A DNA stretch of 64,000 nucleotides from NCBI RefSeq assembly GCF_013374995.1, contig NZ_CP056030.1:1892501-1956500 (forward strand). The letters are read 5' to 3'. The notes below the pieces were generated by a model. The model had not been told where the DNA came from, made no database searches, and saw only the letters and a program-made list of their open reading frames with translations. Shown piece by piece: positions 36,932 through 46,660 of the stretch (positions are counted from its first letter, which is position 1; each line of letters opens with the position of its first letter). Source of the DNA: Pseudomonas eucalypticola. GTDB lineage: Bacteria > Pseudomonadota > Gammaproteobacteria > Pseudomonadales > Pseudomonadaceae. A program made the position numbers and the translations under genes.

Positions 36932-37041
36932 CGCCCGAACGTTGAGGGGGCGTGCCTTGCCGTTCGCCGCCGGTAGCTTGCGGCTACCCAAAGGGCCTAT
37001 AATCACGCCCCCCACGTTCTTCCAACGAGTCATGCCCGCCC

Positions 37042-38067
37042 ATGTATAACCTGGCCCGCCAGCTGTTGTTCAAACTCTCTCCGGAAACCTCCCACGACCT
37101 GTCCCTGGACCTGATCGGCGCAGGTGGCCGCCTGGGGCTCAACGGTTTGCTGACCAAGGCGCCGGCGCGGTTGCCGGTGCAGGTGATGGGGCTGTCGTTC
37201 GACAACCCGGTGGGCCTGGCCGCGGGCCTGGACAAGAACGGCGCGGCCATCGACGGTTTCGCCCAGCTGGGTTTCGGTTTCGTCGAGATCGGCACCGTCA
37301 CCCCGCGCCCTCAGCCTGGCAACCCCAAGCCGCGGATCTTCCGCCTGCCTGAAGCCACGGCCATCATCAACCGCATGGGCTTCAACAACTTGGGCGTCGA
37401 CAACCTGCTCAAACGCGTGCGCGCTTCGCAGTACAAGGGCGTGCTGGGCATCAATATCGGCAAGAACTTCGACACCCCGGTCGAGCGCGCCGTGGACGAC
37501 TACCTGATCTGCCTGGACAAGGTCTACGCCCACGCCAGCTACATCACCGTCAACGTCAGTTCGCCCAACACCCCGGGGCTGCGCAGCCTGCAGTTCGGCG
37601 AGTCGCTCAAGCAGTTGCTCGATGCCCTGGCCGAGCGCCGCGAAGCCCTTGCCAGCCTGCATGGCAAGCGTGTGCCGGTGGCGATCAAGATTGCCCCGGA
37701 CATGAGCGACGAGGAAACCGTGCAAGTGGCCCAGGCCCTGCTGGGCGCGGGCATGGATGCGGTGATCGCCACCAACACCACCCTGAGCCGTGAAGGCGTG
37801 GAAGGGTTGGCCCATGGTGATGAGGCGGGGGGGCTGTCGGGCGCGCCGGTGCGCGAGAAGAGCACCCATATCGTCAAGGTGCTGGCTGGCGAATTGGCCG
37901 GGCGCATGCCGATCATCGCCGCAGGCGGCATCACCGAAGGCAAGCATGCGGCCGAGAAGATCGCTGCCGGTGCCAGCCTGGTGCAGTTGTATTCGGGCTT
38001 TATCTACAAGGGTCCAGCACTGATCCGCGAGGCGGTGGATGCCATTGCGGCACTGCCGCGCACGTGA
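37042..38067 (+). CDS. pyrD: Dihydroorotate dehydrogenase (quinone), class 2
   Basis: A 341-residue membrane-associated flavoenzyme that oxidises dihydroorotate to orotate with quinone as acceptor in pyrimidine synthesis. The N-terminal amphipathic helix [20 protein letters not shown] is the class 2 hallmark. [32 protein letters not shown] (catalytic Ser) and [10 protein letters not shown] are conserved. A single gene between oprF and rmf. Confidence 0.96.
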   Translation: MYNLARQLLFKLSPETSHDLSLDLIGAGGRLGLNGLLTKAPARLPVQVMGLSFDNPVGLAAGLDKNGAAIDGFAQLGFGFVEIGTVTPRPQPGNPKPRIFRLPEATAIINRMGFNNLGVDNLLKRVRASQYKGVLGINIGKNFDTPVERAVDDYLICLDKVYAHASYITVNVSSPNTPGLRSLQFGESLKQLLDALAERREALASLHGKRVPVAIKIAPDMSDEETVQVAQALLGAGMDAVIATNTTLSREGVEGLAHGDEAGGLSGAPVREKSTHIVKVLAGELAGRMPIIAAGGITEGKHAAEKIAAGASLVQLYSGFIYKGPALIREAVDAIAALPRT

Positions 38068-38072
38068 CGCTT

Positions 38073-38100
38073 AAAAAAGGGGCCCTCTAGAAGGGCCCCT
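38073..38100 (-). terminator. Terminator of rmf
   Basis: Stem AGGGGCCC/GGGCCCCT (38078-38085 with 38093-38100); on the minus strand it runs into six T residues. Confidence 0.78.
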
Positions 38101-38174
38101 GGGCTCTCGCCCGCCGCCCGTTGGGGCGCGCATGGTTAATCAGCGATGTGAATGTAAGAGAAAAATCGTCCTCG

Positions 38175-38390
38175 TCAGCCGACCGCGTGAAGTTCGTTGA
38201 GTCTGTGGATACCCGCAGTGCCGGTCATACCGTCCCAGTTGTCGCCGCGTCCTTCGCGCCAGCCATTGATCCAGGCTTGGCGAACCGACGGTAGAGTAAA
38301 AGGGCAAAGCTCGCGGGATTTGCCATGGATGCCGTATTGGTATCCGCGTAAAAATGCTCGTTCCAACGGATCACGCTTAAGTCTTCTCAT
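38175..38390 (-). CDS. rmf: Ribosome modulation factor Rmf
   Basis: A 71-residue basic protein starting MRRLKRDPLERAFLRGYQYG, with the typical LPSVRQAWINGWREGR. Rmf binds the 30S subunit and promotes 100S dimer formation in stationary phase. Start ATG 38390 gives the family's usual length; the frame is open further upstream, but that sequence has no similarity. A long 5' region follows upstream. Confidence 0.95.
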   Translation of the reverse strand: MRRLKRDPLERAFLRGYQYGIHGKSRELCPFTLPSVRQAWINGWREGRGDNWDGMTGTAGIHRLNELHAVG

Positions 38391-38925
38391 AGGGTGTTGC
38401 CCTCGTCTGTTGACTGTTATGTCCCGTCGGCCTCGTCTGAGGCCGGGCAGAGTCTTTCTGCCGGTTTTGGTGCTCGCTGCCGGCGTGGCGAGCAGTGGTG
38501 CCGTACCATTGCGGTGCGGCCTGGTTAGATTTCTAAACAATGCGTTGGCCGGTGTGAACGACCGTTTTGTCATAAGCACGTAATGATTATGGTGTGCGAA
38601 CCATAAGTAAGCGGATGCGTTCAAGCCAGAGATGCGCGAAAGCCCGCTATGATCAGGGCTACAGCGCGAATGGCGGGAAAATGCCATCGAAAATGATGGC
38701 GAAATGCTTTTCAGTATTAAGCGACGAAGGGTCATTTTCACCCTCGTCTTTTTGCAGAATTTTTTTCTGCCGGGGCGATCAAAGGCTTTTTGACGGCCGA
38801 TATCGGTCCCGGCGGTCGGCACCATGGTGGTGTCACACGGGCGCTTCTTCAGAAAGGCGCCTGGTTAAACTCGGGAAGGGTGATGCGTTGCCCTTTCACT
38901 TATGGCTCAAGACCCTGGATACCCC
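38391..38925. other. 535-bp intergenic region between rmf and rlmKL
   Basis: A divergent control region, partly AT-rich. It contains the hairpin GGCCTC-GTCT-GAGGCC in the probable rmf leader (near 38430), an inverted repeat TTATGGT-N6-ACCATAA at 38587-38606, the hairpin GCCATC-GAAAAT-GATGGC near 38684-38701, and a terminator on the plus strand at 38723-38753 that belongs to no gene. A short regulatory RNA in about 38600-38753 is possible. Confidence 0.45.
38723..38753 (+). terminator. Terminator without an upstream gene (possible small RNA end)
   Basis: Stem GACGAAGGGT/ACCCTCGTC with loop CATTTTC, followed by TTTTT. It reads on the plus strand, but the nearest plus-strand gene upstream (pyrD) ends about 650 bp earlier, with rmf opposite in between. 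Confidence 0.5.
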
Positions 38926-41190
38926 ATGTCGGATCGTTACGAACTCTTCCTCACCTGCCCCAAGGGCCTCGAAGGCCTGCTGATCGAGGAAGCCACCGCG
39001 CTTGGCCTTGAAGAGGCCCGTGAGCATACCTCTGCCGTGCGCGGCATGGCCGACATGGAAACGGCTTACCGCCTGTGCCTGTGGTCGCGCCTGGGCAACC
39101 GCGTGCTGCTGGTGCTCAAGCGCTTCGCCATGAAGGACGCCGAAGACCTTTACCACGGCGTCCACGACGTGGAATGGCAAGACCACCTGCTGCCCGATGG
39201 CACCTTGGCGGTCGAGTTCAGCGGCCATGGTTCGGGTATCGACAACACCCATTTCGGCGCCTTGAAGGTCAAGGACGCCATCGTCGACAAGCTGCGCACC
39301 CCCGAGGGTGAACGCCCCAGCGTCGACAAGCTCAACCCTGACCTGCGTGTGCACCTGCGCCTGGACCGTGGCGAGGCGATCCTGTCCCTGGACTTGTCCG
39401 GGCACAGCCTGCACCAGCGCGGCTACCGCCTGCAGCAGGGCGCGGCGCCCCTGAAGGAAAACCTGGCTGCTGCGGTGCTGATCCGTGCTGGCTGGCCGCG
39501 GATCGCCGCCCAGGGCGGCGCGCTGGCCGACCCCATGTGTGGCGTGGGTACCTTCCTGGTGGAGGCGGCCATGATCGCCGCCGACATCGCCCCTAACCTG
39601 AAGCGCACGCGCTGGGGCTTCAGTGCCTGGTTGGGCCATGTCCCGGCCCTGTGGCGCAAGCTGCATGACGAAGCCCTGGCCCGTGCCGAAGCCGGCCTGG
39701 CCAAACCGCCGCTGTGGATCCGCGGCTATGAAGCCGACCCGCGGCTGATTCAGCCGGGCCGCAACAACGTCGAGAGGGCGGGCCTCAGTGACTGGATCAA
39801 GATCTACCAGGGTGAAGTCGCGACGTTCGAGCCGCGCCCGGACCAGAACCAGAAAGGCCTGGTGATCTGTAACCCTCCCTACGGTGAGCGCCTGGGGGAT
39901 GAAGCCAGCCTGCTGTACCTCTACCAGAACCTGGGCGAACGCCTGCGCCAGGCGTGCCTGAACTGGGAAGCCGCGGTGTTCACCGGTGCCCCGGACCTGG
40001 GCAAGCGCATGGGCATTCGCAGCCACAAGCAATACGCCTTCTGGAATGGCGCGCTGCCGTGCAAACTGCTGCTGATCAAGGTGCTGCCCGACCAGTTCGT
40101 CACCGGCGAGCGTCGCACCCCTGAGCAGCGCCAGGTGGAGCGCGAGCAGGCCCAGGAGCAGGCCGCCGTGCCTGCCGCCGATCCGTATGCACGGGTCAAC
40201 AAGAACGGTAACCCGATCAAGCCGGCGCCCGTGGTGGTCGAGCAGGCGCGCCTGAGCGAAGGCGGGCAGATGTTCGCCAACCGCTTGCAGAAGAACCTCA
40301 AGCAACTGGGCAAGTGGGCCCGTCGCGAGAAAGTCGACTGCTACCGCGTTTATGATGCCGACATGCCCGAGTACGCCCTGGCCATCGACCTGTACCACGA
40401 CTGGGTGCACGTGCAGGAATACGCGGCGCCCAAGTCCATCGACCCGGAAAAGGCCCAGGCCCGCCTGTTCGATGCCCTGGCCGCCATTCCCCAGGCGCTG
40501 AACATCGACAAGAGCCGCGTCATCATCAAACGTCGCGAGCGCCAGAGCGGTACCAAGCAGTACGAGCGCCAGGCTGCCCAGGGGCAGTTCACTGAGGTGC
40601 AGGAAGGCGGCGTCAAGCTGCTGGTCAACCTGACCGACTACCTGGACACCGGTCTGTTTCTGGATCACCGCCCCATGCGCCTGCGCATTCAGCGCGAGGC
40701 TGCGGGCAAGCGTTTCCTCAACTTGTTCTGCTACACCGCCACCGCCAGCGTGCACGCGGCCAAGGGCGGCGCCCGCAGCACCACCAGCGTCGACCTGTCG
40801 AAAACCTACCTGGACTGGGCGCGCCGCAACCTGTCGCTCAACGGGTTCTCCGACAAGAACCGCCTGGAACAGGGTGACGTGATGGCCTGGTTGCAAGCCA
40901 GCCGCGACGAGTACGACCTGATCTTCATCGACCCGCCGACCTTCTCCAACTCCAAGCGCATGGAAGGGGTGTTCGATGTGCAGCGCGACCACGTCGAGTT
41001 GCTGGACCTGGCCGTCGCACGCCTGGCCAAGGACGGGGTGCTGTATTTCTCCAACAATTTCCGCAAGTTCCAGCTCGACGAGCACCTGGGTGAGCGTTAC
41101 CAGGTAGAGGAAATCAGTGCCCAGACCCTGGACCCTGACTTTGCCCGCAACAGCAAGATCCACCGTGCCTGGAAGATTCAGGCCCGATGA
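38926..41190 (+). CDS. rlmL: Bifunctional 23S rRNA methyltransferase RlmKL
   Basis: A 754-residue fusion of two SAM-dependent methyltransferases. The N-terminal half has a THUMP domain (about 45-155) and the RlmL domain (m2G2445) with LADPMCGVGTFLVEAAM and the catalytic NPPYGERLG. The C-terminal half is RlmK (m7G2069) with FLNLFCYTATASVHAAKGG and IFIDPPTFSNSKRM. Start ATG 38926 (MSDRYELFLTCPKG), as in the family. Single gene with its own terminator. Confidence 0.96.
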   Translation: MSDRYELFLTCPKGLEGLLIEEATALGLEEAREHTSAVRGMADMETAYRLCLWSRLGNRVLLVLKRFAMKDAEDLYHGVHDVEWQDHLLPDGTLAVEFSGHGSGIDNTHFGALKVKDAIVDKLRTPEGERPSVDKLNPDLRVHLRLDRGEAILSLDLSGHSLHQRGYRLQQGAAPLKENLAAAVLIRAGWPRIAAQGGALADPMCGVGTFLVEAAMIAADIAPNLKRTRWGFSAWLGHVPALWRKLHDEALARAEAGLAKPPLWIRGYEADPRLIQPGRNNVERAGLSDWIKIYQGEVATFEPRPDQNQKGLVICNPPYGERLGDEASLLYLYQNLGERLRQACLNWEAAVFTGAPDLGKRMGIRSHKQYAFWNGALPCKLLLIKVLPDQFVTGERRTPEQRQVEREQAQEQAAVPAADPYARVNKNGNPIKPAPVVVEQARLSEGGQMFANRLQKNLKQLGKWARREKVDCYRVYDADMPEYALAIDLYHDWVHVQEYAAPKSIDPEKAQARLFDALAAIPQALNIDKSRVIIKRRERQSGTKQYERQAAQGQFTEVQEGGVKLLVNLTDYLDTGLFLDHRPMRLRIQREAAGKRFLNLFCYTATASVHAAKGGARSTTSVDLSKTYLDWARRNLSLNGFSDKNRLEQGDVMAWLQASRDEYDLIFIDPPTFSNSKRMEGVFDVQRDHVELLDLAVARLAKDGVLYFSNNFRKFQLDEHLGERYQVEEISAQTLDPDFARNSKIHRAWKIQAR

Positions 41191-41240
41191 GCGGTAGCCC
41201 ACGGCAGGCGCGCCTGTCGTACAGTTTTGGCTAGATTGTA

Positions 41241-41265
41241 AAAAGGGCTCCCAGGAGCCCTTTTT
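41241..41265 (+). terminator. Terminator of rlmKL
   Basis: Stem GGGCTC-CCAG-GAGCCC (41245-41260), preceded by an A-run and followed by TTTTT. Confidence 0.85.
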
Positions 41266-41385
41266 GCTGCACGACCGATCAACATTTTCGCTTGATGGCT
41301 CACTAGGCAAACTACTGGCAAATAGCTATAACTGAGCCAAAGCCAATGTGACAACCGAAGCACGCCGGCGTTGTGAGTTCCGCTT

Positions 41386-43773
41386 ATGTCGTTGCATGCC
41401 GTTCGCCCCAAAATACTTGGCTTTATCAGTGAAGATGCTTCGGCGTGGCTGATCGCTTCCCTGGCGTTGGCTGCCGGTGCATTGGTGACCAGCCTGCTGG
41501 CGGTGGGCACGGCGGAGCTGTACCAGCGCCAATTGCGTCAGCGCTTTGAATTGCTGGCCAACGAGCGCTTCAGCCGAATCGAGGAGCGTTTCGAGGACCA
41601 GACCCAGCGCCTGGATGGCCTGCGGCGTTTCTTCAGCTATTCCGATGACGTCACCCGCCGTGAATACGAGGGCTATGCCGGGCCGTTGCTGATGCGTACC
41701 CAGGCCTATTCATGGCTACCACGTGTCACGGCCGCCGAACGCCCGGCGTTCGAGCAGCGCGCCCGCGCAGAAGGCATCGCCGATTTTGCCATTCGTGACC
41801 AGGCCGCTGACGGCAGCCTGGTGCCCGCCGGCCCGCGGGACGAGTATTACCCGGTGTTCTATACCCAGTCCCAGACGCGGCAGCGCTTGCCCCTGGGCTT
41901 CGACGTCAACTCCCAGGCCTCGCGCCACGAGACCCTGATGCGCGCCTTGCACACCGGCACGCTGGCGGTGACCCCGCCCGTCAACCTGGTGGGGGTCAGC
42001 CCGCGTTTCAGTCGTGGGGTGCTGATGGTCGCTCCAGTGCCGGGCAAGCCTGGCGAACCGCCCCTGGGGTTCGTTTCAGCGGTGGTCAGCCTGGGGCAAC
42101 TGATGGGGGAGGGGCTGCCTGCGCAGAACGACGACAACCTGCACGTGCGCATCCTCGACTTGTCATTGGCCGGCAACCACGAAGTGCTGTATGAATCGAG
42201 CAACACCGTGGTGCCGCAACCCCTGGCGGCGTCGCACCTGCTGCACCTTGCCGACCGCGACTACCAGCTGGACATCAGCCCCAGCACTCTGTTCGTCGAG
42301 GCCAACCATTCTTCCCCCGTCACCGTGGTGGTCACGCTGGGGGCCCTGCTCAGCCTGTTGCTCAGCGCGTTGCTGTACAGCCTGGTCAGCCAGCGTCAGC
42401 GTGCCCTGAAGCTGGTGGAGCAACGTACGTCGCAACTGCGCAGCAGCGAGCAGGCCTTGCGCGTTACCCACAACCAGTTGCGCAGTGTGCTCAATGCCGC
42501 CACCCAGGTCGCGATCATCGCCACCGACCTGCACGGCCTGATCACCACCTTCAACGCCGGCGCCGAACGCATGCTGGGCTATGCCGCCAGTGACGCGGTC
42601 GGCCACTTGACCTTGCAGAACCTGCACTTGAGCGAAGAACTGGTAGCTCGCGCCTGTACCCTCACGGCCTATTATGAGCGCGATATCCCGCTGGCCCAGG
42701 CGATGCTGGTGGAGACCCCCGGCGAAGGCAATCATCAGGCACGGGAGTGGACCCTGGTGCGGCGTGACGGCAGTACGGTGGCGGTGAACATGCTGGCCAC
42801 CACCTTGCTGGACGAGCAGGGTATGTGGGTAGGGCACCTGGCGATCTGCATCGACATCACCGAGCGCAAGCGCGTGCACGAGGCCCTGGCCGCACGGGAC
42901 CAACTGTTGCAGAAGCTCAGCGCCGAGGTGCCGGGTGGCATTTACCAGTTCCGGCTGGACCCGGATGGCCACACCAGCTTCAGTTGGGCCAGCGAAGGTA
43001 TCCGCGACATCTACGAAATGGAGCCCAGTGTGCTGCGTGACGACGGTCGGCGTGTCATGGAGCGCATCCACCCCGACGATGGTGAACGGGTACTGGACTC
43101 CATTCGTTTCTCGGCCCAGCACCTGACGCCGTGGCGCGAAGAGTACCGTGTGCTTCTGCCCCGCCAGGGCCTGCGCTGGGTGCGCGGTGAAGCGACACCC
43201 GAGCCGTTGGCCGGTGGCGGCACGTTGTGGCACGGCTACCTGACCGATATCACCGACCTCAAGCGCGTGGAAGAAGAGCTGCGGGCGCTATCGGTCACCG
43301 ATGTGCTGACGGGTATTCACAACCGGCGCTACTTTCAGGAGCGCCTCAAGGCCGAGCTGGATCGGGCCGAGCGCGATCACCTGCACCTGGCGGTGATCAT
43401 GCTGGACATCGACCATTTCAAGCGTATTAACGATCAGTTTGGCCATGCCGTGGGCGACCGGGTGCTTCAAGGCATCTGCGAAAAGATCGGCCATCGCCTG
43501 CGGCGCACGGATGTGTTCTGCCGGCTGGGTGGTGAGGAATTCATGGTGCTCTGCCCCGGCAGCAGCACCGAACAGGCCCATGCCCTGGCGCTGGAACTGT
43601 GGCAAGGGCTGCGGCACACGCCCATCGACGGTGTCGGTATCGTCACCGCCAGCTTTGGTGTCGCCAGCTGGCGCCGCGGGGAAGGCGCCGATGCGCTGCT
43701 ACTGCGCGCCGACTCCGGCGTGTATGCGGCCAAGCAAGCGGGCAGGGACCGGGTAGAACCAGAGCTGCCCTGA
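41386..43773 (+). CDS. CHASE-PAS-PAS-GGDEF membrane diguanylate cyclase
   Basis: A 795-residue inner-membrane protein. Transmembrane helix 1 (about 22-42) is followed by a periplasmic CHASE-like sensor with the motif YSWLPRVTAAERPAFE and by helix 2 (VTVVVTLGALLSLLLSALLYSL, about 305-330). Two PAS domains follow (about 365-500 and 505-630), then a GGDEF domain with active site LGGEEF (715-719) and an upstream RxxD inhibitory site (R706-D709, five residues before). Active site and I-site are both intact, so an active, product-inhibited c-di-GMP synthase is expected. The stimulus is unknown. The gene is followed by the REPIN array. Confidence 0.93.
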   Translation: MSLHAVRPKILGFISEDASAWLIASLALAAGALVTSLLAVGTAELYQRQLRQRFELLANERFSRIEERFEDQTQRLDGLRRFFSYSDDVTRREYEGYAGPLLMRTQAYSWLPRVTAAERPAFEQRARAEGIADFAIRDQAADGSLVPAGPRDEYYPVFYTQSQTRQRLPLGFDVNSQASRHETLMRALHTGTLAVTPPVNLVGVSPRFSRGVLMVAPVPGKPGEPPLGFVSAVVSLGQLMGEGLPAQNDDNLHVRILDLSLAGNHEVLYESSNTVVPQPLAASHLLHLADRDYQLDISPSTLFVEANHSSPVTVVVTLGALLSLLLSALLYSLVSQRQRALKLVEQRTSQLRSSEQALRVTHNQLRSVLNAATQVAIIATDLHGLITTFNAGAERMLGYAASDAVGHLTLQNLHLSEELVARACTLTAYYERDIPLAQAMLVETPGEGNHQAREWTLVRRDGSTVAVNMLATTLLDEQGMWVGHLAICIDITERKRVHEALAARDQLLQKLSAEVPGGIYQFRLDPDGHTSFSWASEGIRDIYEMEPSVLRDDGRRVMERIHPDDGERVLDSIRFSAQHLTPWREEYRVLLPRQGLRWVRGEATPEPLAGGGTLWHGYLTDITDLKRVEEELRALSVTDVLTGIHNRRYFQERLKAELDRAERDHLHLAVIMLDIDHFKRINDQFGHAVGDRVLQGICEKIGHRLRRTDVFCRLGGEEFMVLCPGSSTEQAHALALELWQGLRHTPIDGVGIVTASFGVASWRRGEGADALLLRADSGVYAAKQAGRDRVEPELP

Positions 43774-43790
43774 GGCGGGAGGGGGAAGGA

Positions 43791-44586
43791 CCCTGTGGGA
43801 CCGGGCGAAGCTCGGGAAGGCCACCCCGCGGTATCCCTGGCGCACCGCAGCGCCTGCTTCCCGAGCTGGCGCCCGGTCCCACAGAGAACGGCCGCAATGG
43901 CGGTTCACCCTGTGAGACCGGGCGAAGCTCGGGAAGGCCACCCCGCGGTATCCCTGGCGCACCGCAGCGCCTGCTTCCCGAGCTGGCGCCCGGTCCCACA
44001 GAGAACGGCCGCGGTGGGGTTGACCCTGTGGGACAGGGCGAAGCTTGGGAAGGCCACCTCGCAGTGTGCCTGATGCACCGCAGCGCCTGCTTCCCGAGCT
44101 GGCGCCCGGTCCCACAGAGAACGGCCGCGGTGGGGTTGACCCTGTGGGACAGGGCGAAGCTTGGGAAGGCCACCTCGCAGTGTGCCTGATGCACCGCAGC
44201 GCCTGCTTCCCGAGCTGGCGCCCGGTCCCACGGAGTATGGCCGCGATGGTGGGGTTGACCCTGTGGGACCGGGCGAAGCCCGGGAAGGCCACCCCGCGGT
44301 ATCCCTGACGCACCGCAGCGCCTGCTTCCCGAGCTGGCGCCCGGTCCCACAGAGAACGGCCGCGGTGGGGTTGACCCTGTGGGACAGGGCGAAGCTTGGG
44401 AAGGCCACCTCGCGGTGTGCCTGATGCACCGCAGCGCCTGCTTCCCGAGCTGGCGCCCGGTCCCACGGAGTATGGCCGCGATGGTGGGGTTGACCCTGTG
44501 GGACCGGGCGAAGCCCGGGAAGGCCACCCCGCGGTATCCCTGACGCACCGTAGCGCCTGCTTCCCGAGCTGGCGCCCGGGCGCATA
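43791..44586. repeat. Tandem array of seven REPIN-like units (about 116-119 bp each)
   Basis: Units begin (CCCTGTGGGA or variant) at 43791, 43908, 44024, 44140, 44259, 44375 and 44494. Each unit has inverted arms, CTGTGGGACCGGGCGAAGCT... on the left and ...GCGCCCGGTCCCACAG on the right, with a second inner pair CGGGAAG/CTTCCCG, and so can form a long hairpin. Three subtypes are seen: units 1-2 (ACCGGGCGAAGCTCGGG), units 3, 4 and 6 (ACAGGGCGAAGCTTGGG) and units 5 and 7 (ACCGGGCGAAGCCCGGG). Units 4+5 (235 bp) are nearly identical to units 6+7. The last right arm is degenerate (GGGCGCATAG). The array fills the gap between two convergent genes, the GGDEF cyclase and dacB. Long reading frames cross it on both strands only because the period preserves them. 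Confidence 0.93.
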
Positions 44587-44604
44587 GATAGCGGCGGCGG
44601 GCCG

Positions 44605-46071
44605 TCAAGGATTCAAGGAAACCCCTTGCTCCCCGACCTTGGGCTGGCGGTACAGGTCCAGCAGCGCCTGGTCCAGTACCGACGAGGCGCCCCAAGGCTT
44701 GGAGTCGTTCAAGATGGCCACCACGGCCCAGGTGTTGCCATTGTCATCGCGGCTGAAGCCGGCAATGGCGCGGACGTTGTTCAGGGTGCCGGTCTTGACG
44801 TGGCCTTCGCCGGCCAGCGCGGTGGTCTTCAGGCGTTTGCGCATGGTGCCGTCGGTGCCGATGATCGGCAACGAACTCATGAACTCGGCGGCGTATGGGC
44901 TTTTCCAGGCCACTTGCAGCATGGTCGCCAGTTCCCGGGCGCTGACGCGCTCGTCACGGGACAACCCCGAGCCATTTTCCAGCACCAGGTGGCTGGCCGG
45001 AATGCCCTTGCGTGCCATCCAGGCGCGGATCACCCGCTGCGCCGCCTTGGCGTCGTCGCCATCAGCGTCGGTACGGTAACGCGCGCCGATGCTGAGGAAC
45101 AGCTGCTGGGCCATAGTGTTGTTACTGTATTTGTTGATGTCTCGGATGATTTCCGCCAGGTCCGGGGAGAACGCCCGGGCCAGCAGCTTGGCGTCCTTGG
45201 GCACCACGGCCTCGCGGTCGCGGCCGGCGATGGTGCCGCCCAGCTCGTTCCAGATTGCCCGTACTGCGCCCGCGGCATAGGTGGGGTGGTCAAGCACGGA
45301 CAGGTAGGTCTGGGAACTGCAACCATCCGCCAGGCCGCCACTGACCACCACGCTGATGCTACCGTCCGGCGCCGTCACCGGGTTGTAGCGCACGTCGCCG
45401 CTGCACTGCTTGCCCGCCAAGGCCTTGACCTGGTTGTCGACATGGACAGTGGCGATCGGTGGTTCCACCGACACCATCACCTTGCCGCCATCGTTGCGGG
45501 CCACGAAACGCAGCGCCTTGAGGTTGACCATCAGGGCGTCAGGCCGCACCAGGAACGGCGCGTTTTCATCGCCGCCGTCGTCGTTGAACTCAGGCAGGTT
45601 GGGTTGGATGAAGTAGCTACGGTCCAGCACCAGGTCACCCGTGACCTGCTGCACGCCGTTGGCGCGCAAGTCGCGCATCAGCAACCAGAGCTTTTCCATG
45701 TTCAGCTTGGGGTCGCCACCGCCCTTGAGGTACAGGTTGCCGTGCAGCACACCGTTGCTGAGGGTGCCGTCGGTATAGAACTCGGTCTTCCACTGATAAT
45801 TGGGGCCCAGCAGCTCCAGCGCGGCGAAGGTGGTGATGGTCTTCATGGTGGAGGCCGGGTTCACCGACACATCGGCGTTGAACACCGTGGGGGTACCTGG
45901 GCCCGTGAGCGGCACCATCACCAGGGACAGTGCGTTGTCAGCGATCTTGTTAGTCTTGAGCGCCTGCTGCACCTTGGCCGGTAGCGCGGTGATGATGGGC
46001 GCGGCGTGAACAGGCAAGGCCAGGGGCAGCATCAGGCCGGCGAGCAGTAGAGGGCGAAACGATTTGATCAT
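44605..46071 (-). CDS. dacB: D-alanyl-D-alanine carboxypeptidase/endopeptidase (PBP4, DacB)
   Basis: A 488-residue periplasmic class C low-molecular-mass penicillin-binding protein. After the signal peptide (MIKSFRPLLLAGLMLPLALPVHA) come the three catalytic motifs: STMK (in NPASTMKTITT), SNN (in KYSNNTMAQQ) and KTG (in HVKTGTLNNV), with the typical PBP4 insert between the first two. It trims and cleaves peptidoglycan cross-links. Start ATG 46071 begins the signal peptide; a longer frame upstream is not credible. Its stop lies about 20 bp from the REPIN array. Confidence 0.95.
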   Translation of the reverse strand: MIKSFRPLLLAGLMLPLALPVHAAPIITALPAKVQQALKTNKIADNALSLVMVPLTGPGTPTVFNADVSVNPASTMKTITTFAALELLGPNYQWKTEFYTDGTLSNGVLHGNLYLKGGGDPKLNMEKLWLLMRDLRANGVQQVTGDLVLDRSYFIQPNLPEFNDDGGDENAPFLVRPDALMVNLKALRFVARNDGGKVMVSVEPPIATVHVDNQVKALAGKQCSGDVRYNPVTAPDGSISVVVSGGLADGCSSQTYLSVLDHPTYAAGAVRAIWNELGGTIAGRDREAVVPKDAKLLARAFSPDLAEIIRDINKYSNNTMAQQLFLSIGARYRTDADGDDAKAAQRVIRAWMARKGIPASHLVLENGSGLSRDERVSARELATMLQVAWKSPYAAEFMSSLPIIGTDGTMRKRLKTTALAGEGHVKTGTLNNVRAIAGFSRDDNGNTWAVVAILNDSKPWGASSVLDQALLDLYRQPKVGEQGVSLNP

Positions 46072-46298
46072 GAGCAATGGAACCCTGCAGGCGAGGGGTG
46101 AAAAAAAGAGGGCGCGAAAAGGTGAAAGCCCCCGGACATAAAGAGTCGGCATTATGCCCCAAGGGATTGGCGCTTTGGCTCGGCTGGCGCGTATTTCATG
46201 ATTTTTTCGACACTTGGGCGGGTTTATCGGTATCAGTCAGGCAGCCGCGTGCCGAAACTGGTAAAGTGCCGCGCGTTAATACTCAAGAGGATTGTTTC

Positions 46299-46643
46299 AT
46301 GGCCACTAACCGTTCCCGCCGTCTGCGCAAAAAACTCTGCGTGGATGAATTCCAGGAGCTGGGTTTCGAACTGAACCTGGACTTCAAGGAAAACCTGGAC
46401 GACCAGGCAATCGACGCATTCCTCGACGCGTTCCTGGCTGAAGCCATGGACGCCAATGGCCTGGACTACGTCGGCACCGACGACGTCGGCCTGGTGTGCA
46501 CCGTCGAGCGTGGCTCGGTCACCGAAGAGCAGCGCGCAGCCGTCGAAGCCTGGCTCAAGGGCCGCGACGAACTGACCAAGATCGAAGTCAGCCCGCTGCT
46601 GGACGCCTGGTACCCGGAAAAGCCGATCAACCCGGTCGCCTGA
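46299..46643 (+). CDS. yggL: YggL family (DUF469) ribosome-associated protein
   Basis: A 114-residue acidic protein starting MATNRSRRLRKKLCVDEFQELGFE, the YggL signature, with the segment EAMDANGLDYVG. YggL proteins are reported to associate with the ribosome's large subunit. AAGAGG precedes ATG 46299. It diverges from dacB and ends in a terminator. Confidence 0.92.
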   Translation: MATNRSRRLRKKLCVDEFQELGFELNLDFKENLDDQAIDAFLDAFLAEAMDANGLDYVGTDDVGLVCTVERGSVTEEQRAAVEAWLKGRDELTKIEVSPLLDAWYPEKPINPVA

Positions 46644-46660
46644 TCCGAATCATACGAAGA

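Noticed and set aside
43791..44586. CRISPR array
   Set aside because: The repeated unit is about 116 bp and shows no constant-length unique spacers. Each unit is an inverted REP pair, and no cas genes are present.
43643..44695. Long open frames crossing the repeat array on both strands, reading as repetitive proline/arginine-rich proteins
   Set aside because: They exist because the unit length keeps a frame open. They have no ribosome site, no known domain, and occur on both strands in several frames at once.
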